Source of the DNA: Bacteroidales bacterium
Lineage (GTDB): Bacteria; Bacteroidota; Bacteroidia; Bacteroidales; UBA1402
Reading direction: 5' to 3'
Assembly: GCA_017464285.1 (NCBI GenBank)
Contig: JAFUDT010000003.1
Span: 62,001-126,000, forward strand
Length of the DNA stretch: 64,000 bases
The first letter of the stretch is position 1, and each line of letters starts with the position of its first letter. Of this stretch, positions 55,557 through 64,000 are shown piece by piece. The notes under the pieces are model-generated. The model was not told the DNA's origin and searched no databases. It saw nothing but the letters and a program-made list of their open reading frames with translations. A program made the translations under genes and the position numbers.

Positions 55557-56071
55557 TACCTTACGACCTGAGTAGAATCAGAGCTGTCGTTTTTGACGTG
55601 GACGGTGTGCTTTCGGGCAACGTCATTCCTCTGTCGGCAGACGGAGAGCCGATGCGCACCATCAACATCAAGGACGGCTATGCCATACATTTTGCTGCCA
55701 AAAAGGGCCTGGAGGTGGTTATCCTTACCGGAGGACGCACCGAGGCTGTGCGCATCCGCTTTGCCAACCTGGGCCTGAAGCATGTCTATATGGACTGCCG
55801 CTACAAACTGGATGTCTTCGAACGTTTCATGCAGGAGACAGGCTACCGGCCCGAACAAGTGGCCTACATGGGCGACGATCTCCCCGACTATGAGGTGATG
55901 AAGCAGGTGGGCCTGCCATGCTGCCCGGCCGATGCGGCACCGGAAATCAAGGAAATATCCCTGTATATTTCTCCCTTCAACGGCGGCTGCGGCTGCGGTC
56001 GTGACCTGTTGGAGCAGATATTGAAGGAGCAGGGACTGTGGATGGACAGTAAAGAGGCCTTCGCGTGGTGA
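55553..56071 (+). CDS. kdsC: KdsC-like HAD phosphatase (3-deoxy-D-manno-octulosonate 8-phosphate phosphatase)
   Basis: A 172-residue HAD-superfamily hydrolase of the C0 (capless) type. The nucleophile motif FDVDGVLSG (Asp15, Asp17), the threonine motif ILTGGRTEA and the metal site MGDDLPDYEVM match KdsC, which removes phosphate from KDO-8-phosphate for lipopolysaccharide. The C-terminal segment GGCGCGRDLLEQIL is typical of the family. It overlaps both neighbours by a few bases. Confidence 0.88.
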   Translation: MIPYDLSRIRAVVFDVDGVLSGNVIPLSADGEPMRTINIKDGYAIHFAAKKGLEVVILTGGRTEAVRIRFANLGLKHVYMDCRYKLDVFERFMQETGYRPEQVAYMGDDLPDYEVMKQVGLPCCPADAAPEIKEISLYISPFNGGCGCGRDLLEQILKEQGLWMDSKEAFAW

Positions 56072-56655
56072 TGCTGGACAATCTCAGACGATATCGTATT
56101 CTACTGGCCTCAGCTTCGCCCCGACGCCGGGAGTTGCTTGCCGGTCTGGGCCTGCCCTTTACGGTGATCCGCCCGGAAGGGGTGGACGAGACTTGGCCGG
56201 AGGGCTTGTCGGGAGCGGAAATCCCCCAGTACATAGCCCATTCCAAGGCGGAGGCCTGTCGTGCCGGTCTGCAGGACGACCAACTGCTTATTACGGCCGA
56301 CACCATAGTCTGGCTAGAGGGGCGGGTGCTGGGCAAGCCGGCCGATGAGGCCGAGGCCAGGGAAATGCTCCGAGCTCTCTCGGGACGCACTCATCAGGTC
56401 TTTACAGGCGTCTGTCTGACAACCACTGCGCAGCAACGCTGCTTCTCGGCTGTTTCCAATGTGCGTTTCGCTCCCTTGGGCGATGCGGAAATCGATTATT
56501 ATGTCTCTCACTACCATCCGCTGGACAAGGCGGGTGCCTATGGAATACAGGAATGGATCGGCATGGTCGGGGTAGAGGATATCGAGGGCTCCTACTTCAA
56601 TGTGATGGGGTTGCCCGTGCAGCGTCTCTACTCGGAACTGAAACAGATTACCTGA
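56071..56655 (+). CDS. maf: Maf family nucleotide pyrophosphatase
   Basis: A 194-residue protein that hydrolyses non-canonical or pyrimidine nucleoside triphosphates. Motifs: ILLASASPRRRELLAGLGLPF at the N-terminus, ADTIVWLEGRVLGKPADEAEA, LSGRTHQVFTGVCL and DKAGAYGIQEW near the C-terminus. The ATG at 56071 overlaps the kdsC stop; GTG codons at 56065 and 56068 are less likely starts. Confidence 0.93.
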   Translation: MLDNLRRYRILLASASPRRRELLAGLGLPFTVIRPEGVDETWPEGLSGAEIPQYIAHSKAEACRAGLQDDQLLITADTIVWLEGRVLGKPADEAEAREMLRALSGRTHQVFTGVCLTTTAQQRCFSAVSNVRFAPLGDAEIDYYVSHYHPLDKAGAYGIQEWIGMVGVEDIEGSYFNVMGLPVQRLYSELKQIT

Positions 56656-56678
56656 CCATTTTCCCCAATTATTATATC

Positions 56679-56710
56679 ATGTGTCGTTGAAACCACATTA
56701 AAAAAACAAG
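56679..56710 (+). ncRNA. preQ1-I riboswitch aptamer
   Basis: A 5-bp stem (ATGTG 56679-56683 with CACAT 56694-56698) encloses the 10-nt loop TCGTTGAAAC and is followed by the A-rich tail TAAAAAAACAAG. Stem, loop start TCG, loop end AAC and tail CAAG match the compact class I (type II) preQ1 aptamer known from Thermoanaerobacter. TTG in the loop (56687-56689) can pair with CAA of the tail (56707-56709) to form the pseudoknot, and the loop's last C (56693) corresponds to the ligand-pairing cytosine. The tail ends 2 nt before the start codon of a queuosine-precursor transporter, so ligand binding probably blocks translation initiation. Confidence 0.85.
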
Positions 56711-56712
56711 CA

Positions 56713-57393
56713 ATGAAAAAAACACTTTCCGTCACGTACATGCTGTGTGGGCTGATGTTCACCACCTGCCTGATTGTTGCGAACATCATCGAACAGAAAC
56801 TCATCCATATCGGTCCTGTCGAAGCAACGGCCGGTCTGCTGATTTTCCCGGTCTCCTACATCCTGAACGATGTAATTGCCGAAATCTGGGGTTATCGCAA
56901 GGCCCGTCTCATCATCTGGGGCGGTTTTGCGATGAATTTCCTGGCAGTGTTTTTTTTCCAGTTGAGCATCTGGGCGCCCGGATCGGAGCATTTTACCCAT
57001 CAGGAGGCCTATACCATGGTACTGGGCAGCACGCTGCGCATCACGCTGGCCAGTTTTGTGGCCTTTCTTTGCGGCTCCTTTGTGAATGCCTACGTCATGA
57101 GTCGCATGAAACTGCGCGACCAGGGCCGGCATTTTTCCTGGCGCGCCATTGTCTCCACGCTCTTCGGTGAAGGCTGCGACTCGCTGGTCTTCTTCCATCT
57201 GGCTTTTCTGGGACTGGTGCCCTATCCGGCCATTATCAAACTGGTACTTACCCAGACCTTGATGAAAACCTGCTATGAAATTCTGGTTCTCCCGTTGACC
57301 AACTTGGTGGTAAACAAGCTTAAAAACTGGGAACAGACCGATACCTACGATCATGAGATTTCTTACAATCCATTCAAAATAAGGGACTTGTAA
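56713..57393 (+). CDS. Queuosine precursor transporter (YhhQ/COG1738 family)
   Basis: A 226-residue inner-membrane protein with about six transmembrane segments and family motifs FPVSYILNDVIAEIWGYRKAR (about 46-66), VNAYVMSRMK and STLFGEGCDSLVFF. The family takes up 7-cyano-7-deazaguanine or 7-aminomethyl-7-deazaguanine for queuosine modification of tRNA. The preQ1 riboswitch directly before its start codon supports this role independently. It follows maf by 57 nt. Confidence 0.93.
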   Translation: MKKTLSVTYMLCGLMFTTCLIVANIIEQKLIHIGPVEATAGLLIFPVSYILNDVIAEIWGYRKARLIIWGGFAMNFLAVFFFQLSIWAPGSEHFTHQEAYTMVLGSTLRITLASFVAFLCGSFVNAYVMSRMKLRDQGRHFSWRAIVSTLFGEGCDSLVFFHLAFLGLVPYPAIIKLVLTQTLMKTCYEILVLPLTNLVVNKLKNWEQTDTYDHEISYNPFKIRDL

Positions 57394-57465
57394 AAAGGTC
57401 GGTGTGTCCCCTGTAACGAAACGGCACGGACTGCATCTATAGGAAAGTACAATGTCCGGATTATC

Positions 57466-58674
57466 ATGTCATCTTCGGTACTCTCCAGATTTGTTTTCGG
57501 TCTTGGCCTTCTGACAATGGCCCTGTTGTCGTGTGCCTGTGAGACGGTGGCCGACCTGCCGGACGGAGGAGGCCTGGAGGGCTACTACGATGCCTCGGAC
57601 AGTAAGTCCGGTTCGGGTGCGAACGGCGGCCGTCAGGGCGGCTTCTCTTCCGGAGTGGTGACAGCCGGTGAGTGGAACGACTTGGACCACTGGGCTTTCT
57701 GGTGCGATTTGCTTACTACCCAGAACGACAGTACCAGGTATTATACCTATCCTTCCTATTGGCATTACAACACTTCCGGCCGGGTGGGGCTGAGGCTGCT
57801 CGGCAGCGACGGACTTCCCCTGGTCGATGTACCTGTCCGCCTGCAGAAGGGCGATGCTCTTGTCTGGAGTTCACGCAGCGACAATCTGGGGCGTGCTGAA
57901 CTCTTCCTGGGTTTGAATGACCAGGAGCCGGCAGCTCCCGATGTGGCGGCCTGCAGTCTGTATGTCGGAGATGTGCCGGTGACGGCTGTTTTGCAGAAAG
58001 ATACGCTCAACGAAATCACCCTGACATGGCAGACTCCTTCTTCGGACAGGGTCGAACTGGCCTTCGTGGTGGATGCGACGGGCTCCATGGCCGATGAGAT
58101 GGATTTCCTGAAAAAGGATTTGGAAGATGTCGTCACGCGGGTACAGTCGGCCAACAGCCGTCTGGATATCTATACGGCGGCTGTCTTCTACCGCGACGAG
58201 GGTGACAGCTATGTCGTCAAACATCAGGACTTCACCTCCGATCTGGACAAGACGGTCCGCTATATCAGGGCTCAGTCAGCTGCCGGCGGTGGAGACTATC
58301 CAGAGGCTGTACACACCGCCCTGAAAGAAACCTGGTCTCAGTTGCAATGGTCTTCGTCAGCCCGTACGCGCATTGCCTTCCTGCTGCTTGATGCCCCGCC
58401 GCATTACGACGACAATGTCATAGCCGACCTGCACCGGTCGGTGCGCAGGATGGCCGACAAGGGAATCAAGGTGATTCCGGTCTCGGCCAGCGGCGTCGAC
58501 AAGCCTACGGAATTCCTGCTGCGCTATCTGGCGATCGCCACCAACGGTACGTATGTATTCCTGACGGACGACAGCGGAGTGGGCCTGCCTCATCTTTCGC
58601 CTTCGGTGGGCTATTATCAGGTCGAAAAGCTCAACGACCTGCTGGTGCGTCTCATCGGCAAGTATTCCGACTGA
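57466..58674 (+). CDS. von Willebrand factor A domain lipoprotein
   Basis: A 402-residue lipoprotein with leader ending LLSCAC (lipidated at Cys23 or Cys25) and a glycine/serine-rich spacer. A beta-rich domain (about 100-190; GLPLVDVPVRLQKGDALVW, resembling a carboxypeptidase-regulatory or Ig-like fold) precedes a vWA domain (about 198-395) with the MIDAS-like DATGSMADEMDF and the later GGGDYPEAV. It probably mediates metal-dependent protein binding in the periplasm or at the surface. The 72 nt before it show no clear promoter. Confidence 0.82.
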   Translation: MSSSVLSRFVFGLGLLTMALLSCACETVADLPDGGGLEGYYDASDSKSGSGANGGRQGGFSSGVVTAGEWNDLDHWAFWCDLLTTQNDSTRYYTYPSYWHYNTSGRVGLRLLGSDGLPLVDVPVRLQKGDALVWSSRSDNLGRAELFLGLNDQEPAAPDVAACSLYVGDVPVTAVLQKDTLNEITLTWQTPSSDRVELAFVVDATGSMADEMDFLKKDLEDVVTRVQSANSRLDIYTAAVFYRDEGDSYVVKHQDFTSDLDKTVRYIRAQSAAGGGDYPEAVHTALKETWSQLQWSSSARTRIAFLLLDAPPHYDDNVIADLHRSVRRMADKGIKVIPVSASGVDKPTEFLLRYLAIATNGTYVFLTDDSGVGLPHLSPSVGYYQVEKLNDLLVRLIGKYSD

Positions 58675-58716
58675 TCTTTTCCATCCCGGTATTGCGCTTT
58701 TTTCCTCCGGCAGTTT

Positions 58717-58747
58717 TTTGATAAATCTGTCTTCTGATATATCTTTG
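58717..58747 (+). promoter_or_regulatory. Promoter of the DUF4861 gene
   Basis: TTTG (58717-58720), a 19-nt spacer and TATCTTTG (58740-58747) match the Bacteroidota consensus exactly, 31 nt before the next start codon. Confidence 0.85.
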
Positions 58748-58778
58748 CACCTAACGCAACCAATAAAAGTATCAGAAT

Positions 58779-59987
58779 ATGAAAAAAATGTCCTTGCTGG
58801 CCCTGGCTGTCCTGCTGCTGACGGCTTGCGGCAAAGAGAAATCCGTCCGGCTGACGGTGGTCAACGATTCCACGCTTGACCGTCAGCAGGAAACCGTTGA
58901 GTTCTGTATGAGAAAAATCGCCCCGGTGCTGGGCATTGAGCGTGAGGCTCCGGTGGTCGTCTATGATGCCCAGGGGCAGGAAATTCCTTCCCAGATGCTG
59001 AAAAATGCCTGTGCTTACGGCCGGCTGATTTTTCAGGTGAGCCTCAAGGCCGGTGATTCGGCTGTCTTCACCGTCAAGCCGGGCATTCCTTCGCAGTATC
59101 CCGTCCAAGCCCAGGCCACCTTTATGCCGCGTCGTAAGGATGACATCTCGTGGGAGAACGACCGTACCATTTTCCGTATGTACGGACCGGCTCTGGCCAC
59201 CGACCCCGACGAAGCTCTCATCAGCGGCGGCCTGGATCTCTGGGTTAAGCGTGTCCCCGCTTTGGTCAGCCAGCGTTGGTACCAGGACGAGTTCGACGGG
59301 AAAGCCGTCTATCACAAGGATAACGGCGAAGGCCTGGATTTCTATTCGGTAGGCCGCAGTCTGGGAGCCGGTGGCATGGCTCCCTTCATTAACGGCAAAC
59401 TCTGTCTGGTAGGGAACAATTTCCAACGTTACGAGATCCTCGAAAACGGCCCGATCCGTACCGCCTTCCGCCTGGAATACGATGCTTATGACGTCAACGG
59501 CCGCCAGGTAAGCGAACAGCGTATCGTGAGCCTGGATGCCGGTTCGATGTTCAACCGTTTCACCATCACTTACGATGGTCTGGAAGAAGGCACTGCACTG
59601 GCGGCCGGTTTCCCCTTCCGCGGTTTCCCGGCAACGGCGGCCAAACTGAAAGGACAGCCCTCGCTGGATGTCTTCGGCGATGTCAAGATGAACCCACAAG
59701 CAGGTTACGTTACCTATGCCGAGCCTGAGAACCAGGAAAACGGTATCATCTATCTGGGCAGCATCATGGGGGTCCCCTCCACCATAATGCTGGCCGACGG
59801 GCATATCCTGAACTGCATCCGGTATGCCGGAAAGCCTGTGACTTATTATTCCGGCGGCGGTTGGAACAAGGGCGGTTTTGCCACCCTGGACGACTGGACT
59901 GCCTGTGTGGCCGATTTTGCCGCCCGTCTTCAGTCGCCCTTGAAGACCAGCGTCAAGGACTGCTGTGAGGCCGATCATTGTAAATAA
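58779..59987 (+). CDS. DUF4861 family lipoprotein
   Basis: A 402-residue lipoprotein (leader MKKMSLLALAVLLLTAC, Cys17). The body matches the DUF4861 family of Bacteroidota: VVVYDAQGQEIPSQ, DDISWENDRTIFRMYGPAL, LDLWVKRV, YHKDNGEGLDFYSVGRSLGAGGMAP and YYSGGGWNKGGFATLDDW. Members are found in polysaccharide-utilisation clusters, often for pectic glycans, but their reaction is not established. It has its own promoter and leads the putative glycan-degrading group. Confidence 0.8.
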   Translation: MKKMSLLALAVLLLTACGKEKSVRLTVVNDSTLDRQQETVEFCMRKIAPVLGIEREAPVVVYDAQGQEIPSQMLKNACAYGRLIFQVSLKAGDSAVFTVKPGIPSQYPVQAQATFMPRRKDDISWENDRTIFRMYGPALATDPDEALISGGLDLWVKRVPALVSQRWYQDEFDGKAVYHKDNGEGLDFYSVGRSLGAGGMAPFINGKLCLVGNNFQRYEILENGPIRTAFRLEYDAYDVNGRQVSEQRIVSLDAGSMFNRFTITYDGLEEGTALAAGFPFRGFPATAAKLKGQPSLDVFGDVKMNPQAGYVTYAEPENQENGIIYLGSIMGVPSTIMLADGHILNCIRYAGKPVTYYSGGGWNKGGFATLDDWTACVADFAARLQSPLKTSVKDCCEADHCK

Positions 59988-60078
59988 TAAGCTGTAATGG
60001 GAAGTTTTTCCGGCCCAGGGCGGAGTTGTGGCTTCTGGCTTTGAGGCCGGTGGCTTCTTGTCATAAAAGAATCGAATT

Positions 60079-61479
60079 ATGAAGTGTCTGAAAATTACGT
60101 TGATCTGCTTCCTGTTGGGAAGCACGATGTTGATGAGTGCCGCCGGCAAGGTGAAGGTGGCCTGTGTGGGTAACAGCATCACTTATGGCGCCGGTATTAC
60201 CAATCCGGTGCGTGACGGTTATCCGGGTCTGCTGTCGCAGATGCTGGGGGAGGCATACGAAGTGCGCAATTACGGGGTCAGCGGGCGCACGCTGCTGCAA
60301 AAAGGCGACCGTCCCTGGACCAACGAGCCTGAATACCAGGCTGCGCTGGCTTTTTGTCCCGATATTGTGACCATCAAGCTGGGCACCAACGACACCAAGC
60401 CCTTCAACTGGGTCTATGGCAATGAATTTCCCGGAGATCTTGAAAAACTGGTGCGCTCCTTTCAGCAGCTGCCCTCCCGTCCGAAGGTGATCCTCTGCTA
60501 TCCGGTGCCTGCCTACCGGCTCGACTGGGGCATCAACGACTCGATTATCAAAAACGGCGTGCTGCCCTATATCGACCAGGTAGCAGCTGCAACGGGAGCC
60601 GAAGTGCTGGATCTTTACACGCCCTTTACGAACAAACCGGAACTTTTCGTCGATCAGATACATCCCAACGAAAAAGGAGCCCTGGAGCTGGCCAGGATCT
60701 TCTACCGCCGCCTGACCGGCAGATCCGCGCCGGCCGATTTCCGGCCACAGGCCTGGCCCGGGGTGAAATCCCAATGGGAAGGCTATGACTGCTATCACTT
60801 CAACTACAAGGAACGTCAGGTCAAAGTGGTGGTGCCCAAGCAAGTGGCAGAGGGCAGCCCCTGGATATGGCGTCCGGCTTTCTTCGGAGCTTACGCACAG
60901 GTGGACAAGGCTCTGCTCGAAAAGGGCTGGCATGTGGTCTTCATCGACCTGGCCGACGAATATGCCCGGCCCGAGGCCCTGAAGGCTGCCGATGCTCTCT
61001 ACAAGTATCTGACACAGCGCTACGGCCTGGCCAAAAAAATGACGCTGGAAGGCTTCAGCCGTGGCGGTATGTTTGCCATTAACTGGGCTGCCGGCTATGG
61101 GCACAAGGTGCAGTCCCTATATCTGGACGCGCCGGTCTGTGATGTGTTTTCCTGGCCGGGAACCAAGCGGCCGCAGTGGGCGGCCGACTGGCAGCAGTTC
61201 CTGGATTGCTGGCAGCTGGATGCCGAATCGGTGTCCGGTTTTACGGAGAATCCTGTGGACAAACTGCAAGCGGTAGCCAAAGCCGGTATCCCAATCATCG
61301 TGGTGGCCGGTCGGAAAGACAAGACAGTCCCCTACAAGCAGAATACGGCCCGCTTAGTGAAGGAGTACCGTGCCCTGGGCGGTGAGATCGTTGAAATTGT
61401 CAAGAAAAAAGGTGACCATCACCCCCACAGCCTGGACGATCCGACTCCCATAGTCGACTTTCTTGAACTGCACCGTTGA
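60079..61479 (+). CDS. Two-domain esterase: SGNH hydrolase fused to alpha/beta-hydrolase
   Basis: A 466-residue exported protein (signal peptide MKCLKITLICFLLGSTMLMSAAG). Residues about 25-215 form an SGNH/GDSL hydrolase with block I VGNSITYG (serine nucleophile), GVSGRTLL, GTND and the catalytic DQIHPN. Residues about 230-466 form an alpha/beta-hydrolase with WIWRPAFFGAY, the nucleophile elbow GFSRGG, VVAGRKDKTVPY and a late histidine (GDHHPH). Both catalytic sets look complete. Such enzymes remove acetyl or related esters from plant glycans; the substrate is inferred from neighbours only. The 91 nt before it contain no clear promoter. Confidence 0.85.
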   Translation: MKCLKITLICFLLGSTMLMSAAGKVKVACVGNSITYGAGITNPVRDGYPGLLSQMLGEAYEVRNYGVSGRTLLQKGDRPWTNEPEYQAALAFCPDIVTIKLGTNDTKPFNWVYGNEFPGDLEKLVRSFQQLPSRPKVILCYPVPAYRLDWGINDSIIKNGVLPYIDQVAAATGAEVLDLYTPFTNKPELFVDQIHPNEKGALELARIFYRRLTGRSAPADFRPQAWPGVKSQWEGYDCYHFNYKERQVKVVVPKQVAEGSPWIWRPAFFGAYAQVDKALLEKGWHVVFIDLADEYARPEALKAADALYKYLTQRYGLAKKMTLEGFSRGGMFAINWAAGYGHKVQSLYLDAPVCDVFSWPGTKRPQWAADWQQFLDCWQLDAESVSGFTENPVDKLQAVAKAGIPIIVVAGRKDKTVPYKQNTARLVKEYRALGGEIVEIVKKKGDHHPHSLDDPTPIVDFLELHR

Positions 61480-61558
61480 AGATAGTCGACTCTAAGAGTT
61501 TTTTTTGATAATTGTCCAAAATTATTTGTTCCAGAACGTTAATATTGTTATTTGTTAG

Positions 61559-61588
61559 TTGCTCGTCTGAATAATGTTTCTATATTTG
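61559..61588 (+). promoter_or_regulatory. Candidate promoter for the six-hairpin glycosidase gene
   Basis: TTG (61559-61561), a 19-nt spacer and TATATTTG (61581-61588) fit the Bacteroidota consensus, 54 nt before the start codon. Confidence 0.65.
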
Positions 61589-61642
61589 GAAGTTTTATTG
61601 TTGCTTTCCTCGGACTAAGGAGAGTACAAAACTTCAGAAGAA

Positions 61643-63838
61643 ATGAAAAAGACGAGCCAACTCAGCATAGCGGTACGTGGAGGCATTTGCGCATTGGGCC
61701 TCCTGACGGCTGCCTGTACAGGCACCAGCGCTCCCCTTGACAGGGAAGCGCTGGTGCTGCGCAATACGGTCTGCGTAAGCACGGTTGATTCTCTGTCCTC
61801 TCTGTCGGTAGGCAACGGCAATTTCGCCTATACGGTCGATGCCACCGGTCTGCAGTCTTTTCCGCAGCGCTATGCCCTGGGAGTGCCCTTGGGAACCCAG
61901 TCGCAATGGGGCTGGCACAGTTTTCCCAACGTCAACGGTTACCGGCCCGAAGAGGCCCTGAAGGTATATCGCTTCCGCGACCGCGATGAGCTGTATGCCG
62001 TTCAATTCAACGAGCGCGGACGCCAGCAGCAGGCGGCCGACTATTTCCGGGTCAATCCGCATCGCCTTCACTTGGGCTATGTCGGTCTTGAAATGACCGA
62101 CGCCGAAGGTCGGCTGCTGGGTCCCGAGGCTCTCAGCGATATCAGTCAGCAACTGAATATGTGGAGCGGTACGATAGACAGCCGCTTCAAAGCAGCCGGA
62201 GCCCAAGTGACCACCCATACACTCTGCCTGCCGGATTGCGACATGGTGGCTTCCAGTGTGGCTTCACCGCTGCTGGGCACCGGTCAGCTCAAGATTCGCT
62301 GGTCTTTTCCCTGGGCCACGGGAGGTCATGCCGACGATGCCACCGACTGGACGCATCCCGAAAAACACCAGACGCGTCTTATCCAGGCGGATGCCCATTC
62401 TGTTTTACTGGAGCGTCGGCTGGACGAGACGGTCTATTACGTGAGAATCGCCTGGCAGGGCGAGGCCAGTTTCACGGCCGCCGACCGGCCTCATACTTTC
62501 TATCTGACCACCCGGGACAATGAACTGGCTTTCTCTACTTGGTTCGCTACCGGGCCGGAAGTCTTTGCCCATGCGCCTGTAACCGATTTCAAGCAGTTTG
62601 CCGCTGTCACGGCAGAGGCATGGCAGTCGTTCTGGAAACGGGGTGGGGCGGTCGATTTTTCCGAGTGCACCGATCCGCGTGCTCCCGAACTGGAACGTCG
62701 GGTAATCTTGTCGCAGTACCTGACTGCCATCCAGTGTGCCGGCATGTATCCGCCTCAGGAGACCGGCCTTACTTACAACAGCTGGTATGGCAAGTATCAT
62801 CTGGAAATGCACTGGTGGCATGGTGCCCATTTTGCTCTCTGGGGCCGGGAAGATCTCTTGGAACGCAGCATGGGCTGGTACAGTGATGTGGCTCCCATTG
62901 CCCGTGAAATCGCCCGCCGGCAGGGCTTCCGAGGCCTGCGCTGGATGAAGATGACCGATCCTACGGGCACCGAGGCACCCTCCAAAGTGGGCTCCTTCCT
63001 GATCTGGCAGCAGCCTCATTTCATTTATCTGGCCGAACTGCTCTACCGCAATCATCCCGACAGTACGGAGATACTCGACACCTACAAGGACCTCGTTTTC
63101 GAGACGGCAGATTTCATGGCTTCCTTTGTCGATTATGACGGGCTGGAAGACCGCTATGTCATCAAAGGAGCAATTCCGGCGCAGGAGACCTTGCGGGCCG
63201 CTGAGACGGTCAATCCGCCCTTCGAACTGTCCTACTTCCATTATGCGCTGAAGACCGCCCAGCTCTGGCGGCAGCGTCTGGGCATGCCCAAGAACATGGA
63301 CTGGGAAATCATCCTGGACAAACTTTCGCCCCTGGCCTACAACGATGACAAACTCTATCTGGCCGCAGAGACGGCTACGGATACCTATATCGATACGCGC
63401 TATACCTCGGATCACATGGCCGTATTGGGTGCCTTGGGCATGATGCCGTCCTCGCGCCTGGTACGCAAGGACATCATGGCCAATACTTTCAGCTGGATCT
63501 GGGACAACTGGAACTGGGGCAAGACCTGGGGCTGGGACTATCCGATGACGGCCATGTGCGCCGCCCGTCTGTCGATGCCCGACAAAGCGGTCGATGCCCT
63601 GCTGATGGATAGGCGCACCAACACCTATCTGGTCAGTGGTCACAACTATCAGGACGGCCGGCTCCGGCTCTATCTGCCGGGCAATGGCGGCCTGCTGACG
63701 GCAGTGGCCATGATGTGTGCCGGCTGGGACGGTAATGAAGGCCGTCCCGGGCTGAACGGTCGGGGCGGCTATGCTCCCGGTTTCCCGCGCAACGGCCAAT
63801 GGAAGGTGCGCTGGGAAGGTCTCAAGGTGATGCCCTGA
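61643..63838 (+). CDS. Six-hairpin glycosidase-like lipoprotein
   Basis: A 731-residue lipoprotein (lipobox LTAAC, Cys25). An N-terminal beta-sandwich region (about 40-310) begins SLSVGNGNFAYTVDATGLQSF, the start used by GH65-like and related enzymes; the rest is alpha-helical with tryptophan-rich motifs (EMHWWHGAHFALWGRED, FSWIWDNWNWGKTWGWDYPMTA) typical of (alpha/alpha)6-barrel glycosidases. A general-acid residue cannot be assigned by eye, and no named GH family is certain. Outer-membrane or periplasmic attachment is predicted. It lies downstream of the esterase and DUF4861 genes and has its own likely promoter. Confidence 0.75.
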   Translation: MKKTSQLSIAVRGGICALGLLTAACTGTSAPLDREALVLRNTVCVSTVDSLSSLSVGNGNFAYTVDATGLQSFPQRYALGVPLGTQSQWGWHSFPNVNGYRPEEALKVYRFRDRDELYAVQFNERGRQQQAADYFRVNPHRLHLGYVGLEMTDAEGRLLGPEALSDISQQLNMWSGTIDSRFKAAGAQVTTHTLCLPDCDMVASSVASPLLGTGQLKIRWSFPWATGGHADDATDWTHPEKHQTRLIQADAHSVLLERRLDETVYYVRIAWQGEASFTAADRPHTFYLTTRDNELAFSTWFATGPEVFAHAPVTDFKQFAAVTAEAWQSFWKRGGAVDFSECTDPRAPELERRVILSQYLTAIQCAGMYPPQETGLTYNSWYGKYHLEMHWWHGAHFALWGREDLLERSMGWYSDVAPIAREIARRQGFRGLRWMKMTDPTGTEAPSKVGSFLIWQQPHFIYLAELLYRNHPDSTEILDTYKDLVFETADFMASFVDYDGLEDRYVIKGAIPAQETLRAAETVNPPFELSYFHYALKTAQLWRQRLGMPKNMDWEIILDKLSPLAYNDDKLYLAAETATDTYIDTRYTSDHMAVLGALGMMPSSRLVRKDIMANTFSWIWDNWNWGKTWGWDYPMTAMCAARLSMPDKAVDALLMDRRTNTYLVSGHNYQDGRLRLYLPGNGGLLTAVAMMCAGWDGNEGRPGLNGRGGYAPGFPRNGQWKVRWEGLKVMP

Positions 63839-63904
63839 CAATGAGATACGGAAATGAATCAAAAATAACAACCATTTAATTACTAACCTTTTAAACAAAC
63901 AATT

Positions 63905-64000
63905 ATGAAAAGACTCTTACTCTTTTTCGTGGCAGTTGTACTGACCTTGGGGTCAACTTATGCCAAGAGTGTCGCTTTTATTTATACGAGCGGCTACAAC
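63905..64000 (+). CDS. Exported protein, N-terminal fragment (cut by window edge)
   Basis: The first 32 residues are visible: a signal peptide (MKRLLLFFVAVVLTLGSTYA) followed by KSVAFIYTSGYN. It starts 66 nt after the glycosidase gene and is probably part of the same cluster. There is too little sequence to name a family. Confidence 0.7.
   Translation, partial: MKRLLLFFVAVVLTLGSTYAKSVAFIYTSGYN

Noticed and set aside
61488..61506. Terminator after the two-domain esterase
   Set aside because: The stem is only four pairs with a three-base loop before the T run, so it is too weak to call.

Overview
The window is a stretch of Bacteroidota chromosome, most likely order Bacteroidales. Evidence: Mfa/Fim-type fimbrial lipoproteins, NigD-like lipoproteins, a BspA-type leucine-rich protein, a type IX secretion (T9SS) style C-terminal domain, the gene order PASTA protein - rluD - ddl - acyltransferase, and promoters of the Bacteroidota form TTTG-N19/20-TAnnTTTG. 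By eye the DNA is GC-rich. I cannot assign a genus. I saw no tRNA, rRNA, insertion sequence, CRISPR array or prophage gene.

Positions 1-35729 form a surface-structure locus read on the plus strand: the 3' end of a fimbrillin-like gene, two tandem hairpins, a FimB/Mfa2-type anchor lipoprotein, three further fimbrillin-family lipoproteins (probable accessory or tip subunits), then two giant genes. The first giant (5939-17881, 3980 aa) and the second (18027-35729, 5900 aa) are built from VYGGGN/VFGGGN repeats expected to fold as very long beta-solenoids. Together they fill about 46 percent of the window. The first ends in a T9SS-like sorting domain; the second stops inside its repeats. A BspA-like leucine-rich protein and an OmpA-family outer-membrane protein follow.

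Positions 37921-41959 hold folP, cdaA (c-di-AMP synthase), pta and ackA (acetate and ATP from acetyl-CoA). The ackA start codon lies in one arm of a perfect inverted repeat. A bidirectional terminator separates ackA from a convergent minus-strand operon (47442 to 42038): PASTA protein, rluD, ddl, an acyltransferase and two NigD-like lipoproteins. rpmH (minus) and efp (plus) diverge from a pair of near-consensus promoters.

Positions 48580-57393 are housekeeping: radC, a MIP18/DUF59 protein, lpxH, a TonB-dependent receptor with an AI-2E family transporter (minus strand), then a tightly overlapping operon of nitroreductase, Rossmann/DUF2520 protein, kdsC-like phosphatase and maf, and a queuosine-precursor transporter preceded by a class I preQ1 riboswitch. 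Positions 57466-64000 carry a von Willebrand A lipoprotein and the start of what looks like a carbohydrate-degradation cluster: DUF4861 protein, an SGNH plus alpha/beta-hydrolase two-domain enzyme, a six-hairpin glycosidase-like lipoprotein and the beginning of a further exported protein.
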